A stretch of 64,000 bases of DNA from NCBI RefSeq assembly GCF_045635475.1, contig NZ_JBJGXI010000001.1, positions 248,001 to 312,000 of the forward strand, written 5' to 3'. Below the pieces are notes generated by a model that saw only the letters and a program-made list of their open reading frames with translations, did no database searches and was not told where the DNA came from. Made by a program: the position numbers and the translations under genes. The stretch comes from JBJGXI01 sp045635475 (GTDB taxonomy: Bacteria; Bacillota; Bacilli; Bacillales; Amphibacillaceae). Each line of letters begins with the position of its first letter. Positions within the stretch are counted from its first letter, which is position 1. Below, piece after piece: positions 8,934 to 18,623 of this stretch.

Positions 8934-10148
8934 ATGGATACAGAAAAACTATCACAACAAAGGACGTTAACGAATGATGGTGCTTGGTGTTTTTTTGCAG
9001 ATCCAAGAGCTGTTTACTACGAGGGTGTTTACAAGCGGACATATATAGGGTGGTTAACCAAAATGGGTGATGTTGTCATCGGTTACTACGATCATGATAC
9101 AGGTGAAATTCAATCAACTAAAATAAAAGCTAATCTTCAAATAGATGACCACGCAAACCCAACAATATTAGTGACAAAAGAGGGTTATATCACGATTTAT
9201 TATTCGGCGCACCTTGGCGAGTGTTTGTTTTATTGTACATCTGTAAGTCCAGAAGATATTTCAATGTGGGGAGAAGAGCGGACGATCCTTGGAAATTCGG
9301 AGGGGAATCATGGCTATACTTACCCTAACCCAATTCAATTAGAAGGGGAAGACAATACTATTTATCTGTTCTGGCGTGGTGGGAATTTTAAGCCTAGTTT
9401 CGCGAAGACAAACGACGGGATCCATTGGAGCGAAGTAAATACGCTCATAACGGGAAGTGGTGCAAGACCGTATATTAAATATGTTTCCAATGATATCGAT
9501 AAAATATTTTTTGCATTTACAGACGGCCATCCGAATAAGGAGGCGGTTAACAGCATTTATTGTGCTTACTATTATGCAGGGGCTATTTATAACCTCGATG
9601 GAACTAAAATTAATAATGTTGAAAAGCTACCCATAGCACCATCAGATGTGGATCAAGTTTATGATGCGTGTTTAACAGGAAATAAGGCATGGATTTGGGA
9701 CATTGCTTTAGACGAAGAGGAGAATCCAATAATTGTCTATGCTGTCTTCCATACTACATTTGACCACCGTTATCACTATGCACGATGGACAGGAACAAAA
9801 TGGGAGTGTAAGGAGATTACCTCGGCAGGTAGCTGGTTTCCACAAACACCGGATGGAAAGGAAGAATCCGAACCTTATTATTCTGGTGGAATTATTCTCG
9901 ATCACGCTGATCCAACAATTGTCTATCTATCCAAACAAGTAAATGGGATCTTTGAAATTGAACAATGGCAGACAAATGATAATGGTGATAATTGGAACGT
10001 GGAGGTTGTTACGAGTCATTCAACCTTAAATAACGTACGGCCAATCGTTTCTAAAGGCGCTACTAGTCATATTTCTCATTTGTTTTGGCTGCAAGGTAGA
10101 TACATCCATTATACGGACTATGACATGGCAATTAAATTTTTAAAGTAG
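8934..10148 (+). CDS. BNR_4 beta-propeller protein (GH145 / PL24 / PL25-like)
   Basis: A 404-residue protein with features of the BNR_4 family: WCFFADPRAV near the N-terminus (about 18-27), DDHANP at 71-76, and repeated short blades (for example TNDGIHWSE). This seven-bladed propeller family includes ulvan lyases (PL24, PL25) and the rhamnosidase family GH145. No signal peptide, so it should act on imported oligosaccharide. Ribosome site AAAGGAG. It lies between a sulfatase and oxidoreductases in the operon. Lyase or hydrolase activity is inferred from fold relatives; catalytic residues were not confirmed. Confidence 0.72.
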   Translation: MDTEKLSQQRTLTNDGAWCFFADPRAVYYEGVYKRTYIGWLTKMGDVVIGYYDHDTGEIQSTKIKANLQIDDHANPTILVTKEGYITIYYSAHLGECLFYCTSVSPEDISMWGEERTILGNSEGNHGYTYPNPIQLEGEDNTIYLFWRGGNFKPSFAKTNDGIHWSEVNTLITGSGARPYIKYVSNDIDKIFFAFTDGHPNKEAVNSIYCAYYYAGAIYNLDGTKINNVEKLPIAPSDVDQVYDACLTGNKAWIWDIALDEEENPIIVYAVFHTTFDHRYHYARWTGTKWECKEITSAGSWFPQTPDGKEESEPYYSGGIILDHADPTIVYLSKQVNGIFEIEQWQTNDNGDNWNVEVVTSHSTLNNVRPIVSKGATSHISHLFWLQGRYIHYTDYDMAIKFLK

Positions 10149-10186
10149 AGATATTATTTGGATTTTCAGATAGGAGATAGGATGCC

Positions 10187-11170
10187 ATGAACTTTCGAAC
10201 AGCCATATTAGGTGCAGGTAAGATTGCCAAAAGTCATTTGAAGTTTATTCAGGAAATGGACCGAATGCAAGCAGTTGCAATTGCAGATATTAATGCGCAA
10301 AGGGCTGAAGATTTGGCTGCACAATATAAATTGAAGGCTTATACCGATTATAAGCAGATGATTCACGAGGAAAAGCCGGATATCGTCATTATTACGCTTC
10401 CGCATTTCCTACATAAAGAGGCAGCCGTTTTCAGTGCGAATCGTCATTGCCACATTTTGCTGGAAAAACCGATGGCGATGAACATGTCGGAATGTGAAGA
10501 AATTATCACTTCAGCGGAAAAAAACGGGGTACAGCTGATGGTTGGTCATACGCAACACTACATCGCACAGAATATGAAGGCGAAGGAGCTAATCGAGCAA
10601 AGAAATCTAGGCGATCTTGTCATGATTAATGACACACGGCATGTTCATTATTTTACTGAGAATAGACCACAATGGTTTTTGGAAAAGGATAAAGCTGGCG
10701 GTGGAATCATGATGAATTTAGGTAGTCATTCCATCGACAACATACAATGGATTACTGGACAGCGTATCGCTAAAGTAAAAGCAAAACTTAGCTATTACGG
10801 CGACAGAGGAGATGTGGAAGGCAGTGGTCTCCTTTATTTGGAAACAACAAATGGAGTGCCTATTTCCATAGCTCAATCTGGATATGCTGGTGTCCCAAAA
10901 CACGAAACAGAATTTATTTTTACCAATGGCATGATTAAACTACAAACAAGTAGAGGGTTATGGATCAGCAAAGGAAATGAGTTCCATGAAGTTGAAGTTG
11001 AAGTGTCTGCACCACCCTTTCACTTGCAATTTAAAGAGTTAATAGAAGCAATAGATGGTGTAAAGCCATTGAGCAGCTCGGGCCAATATGCCAAATCTAT
11101 TATTGAAGTAGTTGAAGGTATCTATGAATCTTACGAGACAGATCATGAGGTAATACTGTCTAGAAGATAG
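10187..11170 (+). CDS. Gfo/Idh/MocA-family oxidoreductase
   Basis: A canonical 327-residue member with the NAD(P)-binding loop ILGAGKIAKSHL (about 6-17), LLEKPMAMN (about 94-102) and the His segment LGSHSIDNIQWITG (about 178-191). Ribosome-site sequence TAGGAGATAGGA precedes ATG. It follows the propeller protein and precedes another oxidoreductase of a different subtype (11203). The adjacency of one canonical and one divergent member repeats the arrangement at 2634/3595 and 47479/48789. Confidence 0.9.
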   Translation: MNFRTAILGAGKIAKSHLKFIQEMDRMQAVAIADINAQRAEDLAAQYKLKAYTDYKQMIHEEKPDIVIITLPHFLHKEAAVFSANRHCHILLEKPMAMNMSECEEIITSAEKNGVQLMVGHTQHYIAQNMKAKELIEQRNLGDLVMINDTRHVHYFTENRPQWFLEKDKAGGGIMMNLGSHSIDNIQWITGQRIAKVKAKLSYYGDRGDVEGSGLLYLETTNGVPISIAQSGYAGVPKHETEFIFTNGMIKLQTSRGLWISKGNEFHEVEVEVSAPPFHLQFKELIEAIDGVKPLSSSGQYAKSIIEVVEGIYESYETDHEVILSRR

Positions 11171-11202
11171 AGTGTGACAAAAAATAATAAGGAGTGGGAT
11201 AC

Positions 11203-12213
11203 ATGAAGTTTTCCATTATAGGTTGCCAGCACGCACATATAGGCATTTTTATAAAAGAAATGCTCGATTTAGGTCACGAATGCGCTGGAATCTATGAAAA
11301 AGAAAATGTTACATTAGCTACAAACATTGCTGAAGAGTTTCAACTATCACTTGTCTCTAATATGGAAACATTACTAGATGAGTCGATCGATATTGTAGGT
11401 TGTGCAGAAATTAATAATGAAAAGATTGACATTATCGAGAAGTGTGAGGGTTACGGTAAGCATGTCATGATAGACAAGCCTGCGGTGACGAGTAAAGAAG
11501 CTTATGAGAGACTAAAAGCTGTCATAGATCGAGGGCATATTCAAATTGGAATGCTGTTAACTGAACGGTTTCGAGCTAGTATTTATACTTTAAAAAAGAT
11601 GCTGGATCGCGGTGATTTAGGAAGTATCGTAAACATTAGTATGCGTAAACCACACCGACTAACCCCTAAGAATCGGCCACAGTGGCATTTTTCGAAGGAA
11701 CAATGTGGTGGAATTGTTATTGATTTATTCGTGCATGATTATGACTTGCTCAGATGGCTAACTGGTAAAAATGTAATTGAATCAAACGGTTTAATGGCAA
11801 AAAATATATTGCCTGAATACCCTAACTTTTTTGACACGGCAAATCTTCAAGTTGAGATGGATGGACATATTTTAGCCCAGCTTTATGCAGATTGGTATAA
11901 CCCGGAAAGTAGTTGGACATGGGGAGACTGTCGTATTTTTGTCACGGGAACAGAGGGTGTTGCAGAAATTCGTTTAGAAGGGGATCCATTAGTAGCCTCC
12001 GAAGAAATGTTATTACTTGTTACCCATGATGAAGTGTTGAGAAAAGTTGAGCTAGAATCACCAGCGAATACGATTACTAAAGATTTTATTCAGCGTATTA
12101 ATGGTGAAGTATCAACTGTGAATCATGAAGATATATTACTAGCTACTAGATCTACGATTGAGGCAGACGAACGTGTAAAGAAGACCAATCGATTTGCATT
12201 GACTAAAAACTAG
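11203..12213 (+). CDS. Gfo/Idh/MocA-family oxidoreductase, divergent
   Basis: A 336-residue protein. The ATG at 11203 is preferred over an in-frame GTG at 11194, because that GTG overlaps the ribosome site AAGGAG. The Rossmann loop is noncanonical (IIGCQHAHIGIF, about 5-16) and the EKP motif reads MIDKPAVT. The His segment is LFVHDYDLLRWLTG. It groups with the 2634 and 48789 products by the Q/D-x-x-H loop and DK(P/A) motif. Cofactor use and substrate are uncertain. It is followed after 20 bases by the esterase gene. Confidence 0.85.
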   Translation: MKFSIIGCQHAHIGIFIKEMLDLGHECAGIYEKENVTLATNIAEEFQLSLVSNMETLLDESIDIVGCAEINNEKIDIIEKCEGYGKHVMIDKPAVTSKEAYERLKAVIDRGHIQIGMLLTERFRASIYTLKKMLDRGDLGSIVNISMRKPHRLTPKNRPQWHFSKEQCGGIVIDLFVHDYDLLRWLTGKNVIESNGLMAKNILPEYPNFFDTANLQVEMDGHILAQLYADWYNPESSWTWGDCRIFVTGTEGVAEIRLEGDPLVASEEMLLLVTHDEVLRKVELESPANTITKDFIQRINGEVSTVNHEDILLATRSTIEADERVKKTNRFALTKN

Positions 12214-12233
12214 GACATCTGGGGGGGGTTGGT

Positions 12234-14171
12234 ATGCACATTGGAGAATATCTCGTTAAAATTGCTGAACACATTACAGATAAGGATTTACCCAATCTTT
12301 TATCTTTAAAAAAAGTTGAAGAATGGCGACAAAAGAGGCAGGTAGAATTTCATAAAATGTTAGGGATTGATACGTATCTGGAGAAAGAACGGACACCACT
12401 AAATGTGACCATAACAGGAGAAATACGCAGGAATAATTATCGGATAGAGAAACTCTATTATGAAAGTCTTCCGGGGTTATATGTAACAGCCAATTTATAT
12501 ATCCCGAATGATTTAAAAGCCCCAGCACCTGCAATTGTCTATCTATGTGGCCATTCCTCCGAGCAGAAAGTACATTATCAGGATCATCCGAGGAAATTTG
12601 CCAAGTTAGGATTTGTAACGTTGATTATCGATACGATTCAGTATGGAGAGGTCCGAGGTATTCATCATGGTACCTATTCTCATCGTATGTATGATTGGAT
12701 TAGTAAAGGGTACACACCAGCTGCAGTGGAAGTGTGGAATGCGATTAGAGGAATCGATTTATTGCAGGAACGAAGTGATGTAGATGCAGAGCGGATCGGG
12801 ATGACCGGACAATCAGGTGGCGGTTCCATTAGCTGGTGGGCTGCCGCTGCCGATGATCGTGTTAAAACGATTGCTGCTTCATGTGGAACAGGAACAATTT
12901 TCTCCCATATTCGTGAGGAGACAATTAATACACATTGCGATTGTGTATTTCCTTCTAATCCATACGGTTGGTCATTAATCGAGACCTGTGCTCTGCTCGC
13001 GCCGCGACCAATACTAATTATTACACCAGATCAAGATATGCATTTCCAAGTCGATTCCGTACGGTTCGTACATCAAAAGCTGCAGGATTTTTACAGAAGT
13101 TTCGAATGTGGCAATCTCGTCAAATACATTGAATTTTATGGACCGCATAGCTATAGTGCTGATTCAAGGAAAGCTATATTTGGCTGGTTTTTGGATTGGC
13201 TCACGAATAAATCGAATACGGAAGCCACGGACGTAGATGAGTGGAGAGAGGAGAAAGACGCTCTCCTTGTTTATAATCACAAGTTACCAACAAATGATGA
13301 ATCGACATCTGTTCAGGATTGGTTTATTCCTACTAATTCGCTAAACGTACGATCAAAACAAGAGCATCAACAGAGAAAAACTGAACTTATTGAAAACCTG
13401 CAAAAAGAGAGCTTTGCAGCATTTCCTAAAGCAGAGCGTATTCCGCCATTACAGGTGGATATTCATCAAAAGTATTGCAATAAAAATAAAGACTGGGTTG
13501 TGAAATTCACTTATCAATCGGATGCACATTGGAGATTGGCAGGAGAACTGTGTGGGCATGCAGGTAAAGCTCCATCTAAAACTGCTATTGTGTTAAAGAA
13601 TCAGAAATTGGGAGTAGCATCCCAAAACATTCTAGATGGTCTTGGTGAGGATTGGGTGAAGGCTAACATTGATACAAGGGGAACAGGTATAACCGCTTGG
13701 GGGGAGAAACTAGACTGGTATTTACGACGTTCTTTTGCATTAACAGGAAGAACGATTGCGTCGATCCGTGTTTGGGACACTCTTCGAGGAATAGATGCGG
13801 TTAGGAACATGCAAGAGGTTGATGCGAAAACAATCGTTCTTGCAGCGGAAGGAGAAATGGTTGTGCCTGCACTATACGCTGCGTTATTAGATGGAAACAT
13901 AGCTGCAGTTATTCTGAAAAATCCCCCTGCTACGCAAAATATTTCTAAAGATGGATCGCAGACCAGTCAACATTTAGAGATTATTAATTGTCTTCGTTAT
14001 ACTGACTTAGCTCATCTAGCAGGGATGCTATGGCCAACTAAAATCATTTTTGTTGGGGATCGTCCCAAGACTTTTGATTTAACAGAAAAAATGCACCGTG
14101 AATTAGGTGGACCAGGTGATACGTGGAAGGTAGCATCTATCAAAGATTGGGTAAGAAACTTTCATGACTGA
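12234..14171 (+). CDS. Two-domain alpha/beta hydrolase (acetyl-xylan-esterase-like)
   Basis: A 645-residue protein. The N-terminal half has a catalytic alpha/beta-hydrolase domain with nucleophile elbow MTGQSGGGSISWW (Ser 194), a likely acid at ITPDQDMHF and His in FYGPHSYS (His 305). The C-terminal half resembles a second hydrolase fold but its elbow reads AAEGEM, lacking serine, so it is probably inactive. No signal peptide. It could remove acetyl or other acyl groups from imported oligosaccharides, as expected for an esterase closing a glycan operon. A run of eight G's just before the start serves as the ribosome site region. Last gene of the operon. Confidence 0.8.
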   Translation: MHIGEYLVKIAEHITDKDLPNLLSLKKVEEWRQKRQVEFHKMLGIDTYLEKERTPLNVTITGEIRRNNYRIEKLYYESLPGLYVTANLYIPNDLKAPAPAIVYLCGHSSEQKVHYQDHPRKFAKLGFVTLIIDTIQYGEVRGIHHGTYSHRMYDWISKGYTPAAVEVWNAIRGIDLLQERSDVDAERIGMTGQSGGGSISWWAAAADDRVKTIAASCGTGTIFSHIREETINTHCDCVFPSNPYGWSLIETCALLAPRPILIITPDQDMHFQVDSVRFVHQKLQDFYRSFECGNLVKYIEFYGPHSYSADSRKAIFGWFLDWLTNKSNTEATDVDEWREEKDALLVYNHKLPTNDESTSVQDWFIPTNSLNVRSKQEHQQRKTELIENLQKESFAAFPKAERIPPLQVDIHQKYCNKNKDWVVKFTYQSDAHWRLAGELCGHAGKAPSKTAIVLKNQKLGVASQNILDGLGEDWVKANIDTRGTGITAWGEKLDWYLRRSFALTGRTIASIRVWDTLRGIDAVRNMQEVDAKTIVLAAEGEMVVPALYAALLDGNIAAVILKNPPATQNISKDGSQTSQHLEIINCLRYTDLAHLAGMLWPTKIIFVGDRPKTFDLTEKMHRELGGPGDTWKVASIKDWVRNFHD

Positions 14172-14197
14172 TAGATTACAAACTAAAGAATACTGAC

Positions 14198-14240
14198 AAA
14201 GAGGCTTGTGTTGTAAGAATTATAAGCCTCTTTAGTATTT
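14198..14240 (+). terminator. Rho-independent terminator of the first operon
   Basis: A perfect 10-bp stem, AAAGAGGCTT at 14198-14207 with AAGCCTCTTT at 14224-14233, followed by AGTATTTTT. It lies 27 bases after the esterase stop and ends the long + strand operon. Confidence 0.85.
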
Positions 14241-14434
14241 TTAAATTCACACTTCAGGAGTGTAACGTATTGTCAAAAGTTTTATAGTAAAACTTGTTAA
14301 AACCCTGAACTAATATTTGAACACCTCCTCAATGTTAGGATTGTGCAAATTATTGATTTGATTATTGATTATCATATGAAAATTACACCACTAAAATGAA
14401 GTTAGAAGATTTCTGTTTTAGGAGGTTGAATGCA

Positions 14435-14983
14435 ATGCATGTAACAAAGGAAAGAAAAATACGTAATGCATCTTTTCACACATTAGCTTCCGGCAGTTTC
14501 AAACCAAATGGTTGGCTGTATGAACAAATGAAAATTCAAGCAAATGGACTAACAGGACACTTAGAGGAACAGTGGAAGGATGTAGGACCAGATAACGGCT
14601 GGTTAGGAGGAAATGGTGATAGCTATTACTTAGATGGTTTAGTTCCACCAGCTTTTATACAAGAAGATGAGAACCTAATTCAAAAAGCACAGAAATGGAT
14701 TGAATGGACCTTAAATAGTCAACGAGATGATGGAACATTTGGACCGATAAAACTGAAGCAAAATAACAATGAGTTTTCTGAAAAAGACTGGTGGCAGGAG
14801 ATAATCATGTTAAAAGTCCTGATCCAATATAAAGAGGCTTCAGAAGACAAGCGAATTGTTCCATTTATGCAAAGGTATTTCCAATATTTTTACTCTACTT
14901 TAACAGCATTTTCGTTAAAAATAGAGGTTGGTGCCACTTCCCGAGCTTGTCACAATATGTCGACTAGAGATTGCAGAATTTAG
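14435..14983 (+). pseudogene. GH127-like (beta-L-arabinofuranosidase family) gene fragment
   Basis: From the ATG at 14435 (ribosome site AGGAGG) about 180 residues match the N-terminus of GH127/DUF1680 enzymes: GSFKPNGWLYEQMKIQANG, WKDVGPDNGWLGGNGDS, and LNSQRDDGTFGP. These enzymes are normally over 600 residues. The usual WERGPYY after GDS appears shortened to YY. The similarity stops at about 14928, exactly where a REP-like end begins (14930), and the remaining frame is nonsense. It is a truncated, inactive relic. Confidence 0.8.
14930..14974 (+). repeat. REP-like element end inside the GH127 relic
   Basis: GGTGCCACTTCCCGA followed by a TTGTCACAATATGTCGACTAG-like stretch matches the left ends at 50780, 59339 and 63175. 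It coincides with loss of the GH127 reading frame, so it probably marks an insertion or deletion point. Confidence 0.65.
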
Positions 14984-15089
14984 AAGGAACACTTTAAATG
15001 TTCGCTTGTTAATTATGAAGGTCTGGGTGGGCAAGTGGTTAATATGTCTAAAGCGTCAATTTGGATTATAAAAAAGTCAAGAAGCTAAT

Positions 15090-15959
15090 TTATACTAAAT
15101 TATTCATTTTAGCACGTACTCTATATTCTGTTGGCGGGATATCAAAGCAGTTACGAAATGCCCTTGTAAATGCATATAATGTTGGATATCCAAGGGATAA
15201 GGCTATTTCTGTAACAGTAAAATCCGTCGTTCTTAGCATGTCTTTTCCTTTTTCAAGTCGTAGTTGTTGTAAATATTTCATAGGTGGAATTCCAAATCGA
15301 CGAGAAAATCGTTCAGAAAAGTAAGAACGATGAACCCCGATGTATGTTACAACATCTTCAACTGTAATCCCTTCTGTAAAATGTTTTTCCATATAATCTT
15401 TGCTTCGCTGTAACCAATCAGAAGCTGATTCAGAGATTGTGTTATTTGCTTGCACTAATAAGCGGTTAATCAACTCATATAATCGACTTTGCAACTGTGT
15501 GACATGCTCCAGTTTTTTGTCATTAAATCCATCTAATAATGTAAAAATATGTTCTAATGTCATATGTAAATCATGATAGTTTGTCATTCTCATATAGGAT
15601 TGCTGGGCGTCCATTCCTAGTGAATCAACAATATGCTTAGCTTGTTGGTTGGTAAAAGCAATCCACCTCATGCTTAAAGGTTCATTGGAAGGTAATGAAT
15701 CATATTCGTAAACGATGTGGGGAAAAAGACAATACAAGTCTCCCTTTTGCAGTTCCACCTGATGACCTGCATGTTTGAATCTTACCTTGCCCTCCATGAC
15801 AAAATGAAAACTATAACACTCAATAAATCTAGGTCCAATATGATAGTTTTCCTTCGCTATATTTCTACCAGCTCGAAGTGGCCATAGACCGCCTATTCCT
15901 CTTACAGGCATCGATGAAAAATAATAATGATCGGCATATTCCATCTCATACGCTTTCAT
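15090..15959 (-). CDS. AraC-family transcriptional regulator
   Basis: A 289-residue regulator; ATG at 15959 with AAGGTGAT upstream is preferred to a GTG three codons earlier. The N-terminal cupin-like sensing domain (FHFVMEGKVRFKHAGHQVEL, about 50-70) is followed by a C-terminal double helix-turn-helix from about residue 185: GITVEDVVTYIGVHRSYFSE and TDFTVTEIALSLGYPTLYAF. It is divergent from the sulfatase gene at 16104 with a shared 144-base intergenic region, so it probably controls that gene in response to a sugar. Its 3' end faces the GH127 relic. Confidence 0.9.
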   Translation of the reverse strand: MKAYEMEYADHYYFSSMPVRGIGGLWPLRAGRNIAKENYHIGPRFIECYSFHFVMEGKVRFKHAGHQVELQKGDLYCLFPHIVYEYDSLPSNEPLSMRWIAFTNQQAKHIVDSLGMDAQQSYMRMTNYHDLHMTLEHIFTLLDGFNDKKLEHVTQLQSRLYELINRLLVQANNTISESASDWLQRSKDYMEKHFTEGITVEDVVTYIGVHRSYFSERFSRRFGIPPMKYLQQLRLEKGKDMLRTTDFTVTEIALSLGYPTLYAFTRAFRNCFDIPPTEYRVRAKMNNLV

Positions 15960-16103
15960 AAATATCACCTTTCTTATTTCAATATTTCATTTCCATCCTA
16001 CACTTAACCTAACAAAATGACAAACACAAGTAACATATTGCTATTTTCGTTTGCACTGTTTTCCACTATGATGAACGTATCGATGGTGGGAGGGAGCAAA
16101 TAA

Positions 16104-17615
16104 ATGAATAAGCCTAACATTTTATTAATTACGAGTGACCAGCAACACTGGGATACAATTGGTGCTTTTAACGATGAAATCTCAACTCCAAATTTAGACC
16201 GGTTAGTAAAGGGAGGTACAACGTTTGGAAGAGCGTATTGTCCAAATCCAACTTGTACACCTTCAAGGTCTTCGATTATGACTGGCATGTATCCAAGCCA
16301 ACATGGTGCATGGACACTCGGCACGAAATTGGATGAAGATAAACATACAGTAAATGAGGATTTGAAAGAAGCCGGGTATCAAACATCTCTAATTGGTAAA
16401 GCCCATTTCCAACCGTTACGCGGTTCCGAGGAGTATTCTTCACTAGAATCTTACCCTATTTTGCAAGACCTGGAATATTGGAGAAACTTTAATGAACCGT
16501 TTTATGGGTTTGACCATGTAGAGCTGGCTAGAAACCATACAAATGAAGCACATATTGGTCAGCATTATGCCATTTGGCTAGAGGAAAAGGGTTGTGTAAA
16601 TTGGCGCGATTATTTCCTGCCTCCGACAGGTAATATGGATCCATCAGTTTTGCATAAATGGGATATACCAGAAAAATATCATTACAATACATGGATTGCT
16701 GAGCGGACAAACGCCAGGTTAGATGATCACCATGAAAATGATGAGCCTTTCTTTTTATGGTCTAGTTTCTTTGACCCACACCCACCATACCTTGTATCCG
16801 AACCGTGGGATACGATGTATGACCCGGATGAGCTTACCATTCCTGAAATGGTACCTGGGGAACATGATAAAAATCCACCACATTTCCAAATGACGCAGGA
16901 AGATGACCCTGATTTTACCCATCTACAGGAAACCGGGCAGGAAATACATGGTTACCATTCACATCGTAATATAACCGAGAAGGATCGTAAGCAATTAGTC
17001 AGTACGTATTATGGCATGATTAGTATGATGGATAAATATATAGGGAAAATTCTAGATAAGCTCGATGCACTTGGATTGACCGAAAACACAATCGTAATTT
17101 TCACGACCGACCACGGGCATTTTTACGGCCAACACGGTTTACAGTATAAAGGTGGTTTTCATTATGAAGATCTCATAAAGCTGCCATTCATCGTTCGTTA
17201 TCCAAATCATGTTCCTGCAGGTAAAGTATCCAATGCACTTCAATCACTGGTTGATCTGGCGCCAACTTTCTTATCTTTTGCTGGACAAGAAATACCAGTT
17301 CAAATGACCGGTATCGACCAAAAAGAAGTGTGGCTTGGAAATCAAGAAAAAGTGCGTGACCATGCAATATGTGAGTTTCGCCATGAACCAACAACGATAC
17401 ATCAAAAGACATATGTCGACGAAAGGTACAAAATCACCGTTTACTATAACCATACGTACGGCGAGATATTTGACTTGCAAGTGGACCCGAATGAGTTGAA
17501 TAACTTGTGGGACAGTGCTCTACACAGTCAGTTAAAGCAGGAATTATTACTAAAATATATTTGGGCTGAATTAGGAAAAGAGTCCTTGCATATGCCACGG
17601 ATTTGTCATGCGTGA
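16104..17615 (+). CDS. Type I sulfatase (S1 family), cytosolic
   Basis: A 503-residue sulfatase. Metal-binding N-terminus LLITSDQQHWDT, activation motif NPTCTPSRSSIMTGMYPSQHG (formylglycine cysteine at 51), second signature AGYQTSLIGKAHFQP, and metal segment FTTDHGHFYGQHG. No signal peptide. It has the general form of choline-sulfatase/arylsulfatase-like S1 enzymes. Ribosome site GGGAGGGA. Monocistronic or followed only by a very short frame; divergent from the AraC regulator, which is the likely activator. Confidence 0.93.
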   Translation: MNKPNILLITSDQQHWDTIGAFNDEISTPNLDRLVKGGTTFGRAYCPNPTCTPSRSSIMTGMYPSQHGAWTLGTKLDEDKHTVNEDLKEAGYQTSLIGKAHFQPLRGSEEYSSLESYPILQDLEYWRNFNEPFYGFDHVELARNHTNEAHIGQHYAIWLEEKGCVNWRDYFLPPTGNMDPSVLHKWDIPEKYHYNTWIAERTNARLDDHHENDEPFFLWSSFFDPHPPYLVSEPWDTMYDPDELTIPEMVPGEHDKNPPHFQMTQEDDPDFTHLQETGQEIHGYHSHRNITEKDRKQLVSTYYGMISMMDKYIGKILDKLDALGLTENTIVIFTTDHGHFYGQHGLQYKGGFHYEDLIKLPFIVRYPNHVPAGKVSNALQSLVDLAPTFLSFAGQEIPVQMTGIDQKEVWLGNQEKVRDHAICEFRHEPTTIHQKTYVDERYKITVYYNHTYGEIFDLQVDPNELNNLWDSALHSQLKQELLLKYIWAELGKESLHMPRICHA

Positions 17616-17764
17616 CGTGTGTAAAGATTCATGATATATTGCAGTATATTGATAAAATTGAAGACCAAAAACCAACTATAACTAAAGCTACTACGATTGA
17701 TTCGCTTCAAAGAAGTGCTTCAAATCGGGAAGTTTTCGAGAAACATTGGCAAAACCATAGGTAG
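17612..17764 (+). CDS. Short open frame overlapping the sulfatase stop, uncertain
   Basis: A 50-codon frame starting GTG inside the sulfatase stop region (overlap of 4 bases) and ending TAG. The composition looks protein-like (IDKIEDQKPTITKATTIDSL, then SNREVFEKHW). No ribosome site is obvious, and the overlap would need translational coupling. It may be the tail of a decayed gene. Not recognised. Confidence 0.3.
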   Translation: MTCVKIHDILQYIDKIEDQKPTITKATTIDSLQRSASNREVFEKHWQNHR

Positions 17765-17783
17765 AGTTGTTTGACTAATTATG

Positions 17784-17813
17784 AATGCCGGATGAACATA
17801 ATCATCCGGCATT
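17784..17813. terminator. Bidirectional terminator between convergent genes
   Basis: AATGCCGGATGA at 17784-17795 pairs perfectly with TCATCCGGCATT at 17802-17813, giving a 12-bp stem and a 6-base loop. It lies between the + strand sulfatase and the - strand formylglycine-enzyme relic, followed by TTTT on the + side. Confidence 0.8.
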
Positions 17814-17822
17814 TTAGGCATA

Positions 17823-18623
17823 TCACTCTACATCCGAGACACATCGGAAGCCGAGATTTCCGGTTGAACTGTCTGGTGTGTTCGAACTGCGAGCGGCTAC
17901 ACGATATCGATTGCAGTAAGATTTGTGACATAGATAGGAGCCACCTCTCATTACTATTCCAGTGCCAGAAGATGGTCCTGCAGAGTTGTCATCATGCCCT
18001 TCCTGGTAATAAGTTGGACTAAACCAATCAGCACACCATTCCCATACATTTCCGGCAACATTATACAATCCATATCCATTTGGTTCATAGCTGTTCACAG
18101 GTGCTGTTCCGATATAGCCGTCAGCTCCTGTATTGGTCCTTGGAAACTCGCCTTGCCATATATTACAGCGATGTTTCCCTTTAGGGCGAAGCTTATTTCC
18201 CCATGCATATTTTTTCTGTTCGAGCCCACCACGCGCTGCTATTTCCCACTCGGCCTCTGTAGGTAACCTTTTACCAGCCCACGCGCAATAGGCTTGTGCG
18301 TCATTCCATGATATGTGGATAACAGGGTGATCCATTCGACCACTAAGTGTTGAATCATGTCCTTCAGGATGTTTCCAGTTGGCACCTGTGATATTGCACC
18401 ACCATGGTGACCCTTGAACTACTTGCGTGACTCTTTTAGCTTGGTCCGGAGATAAAAACATATAAAAAACAAATGACCATCCAAATTTTTCTGCTTCGGT
18501 AACATACCCAGTAGCTTCAATAAAATCGCTGAACTGCTTGTTTGTGACCGTATATTTATCGATATAGACAGAATCGATGTTTACTTTGTGAATGGGACCT
18601 TCCCCATCAGCGGCAAAACCGTA
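17823..18623 (-). pseudogene. Formylglycine-generating enzyme (FGE), N-terminally truncated
   Basis: About 267 codons encode most of an FGE, the enzyme that converts the sulfatase CxPSR cysteine to formylglycine. Visible blocks are FAADGEGPIHKVNIDSVYID, HPVIHISWNDAQAYCAWAGK, LPTEAEWEIAARGG, GNVWEWCADWF, and GGSYLCHKSYCNRYRVAARS with both active-site cysteines. Reading upstream in frame there is a TGA at 18627-18629, and no ATG, GTG or TTG occurs before the internal Met at 18461. The N-terminal strand with its PGGxFxMGS motif is missing. It is most likely nonfunctional, despite five sulfatase genes nearby. Translation from 18461 would lack about 55 more residues. Confidence 0.8.

Noticed and set aside
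12223..12230. Run of eight G's before the esterase gene as a phase-variation tract
   Set aside because: It lies outside the coding frame and fits a G-rich ribosome site; spacing changes might tune translation but nothing shows it.
16051..16072. TTGCAC and TATGAT as a promoter for the sulfatase at 16104
   Set aside because: The spacing is 10 bases, too short for a sigma-A promoter.
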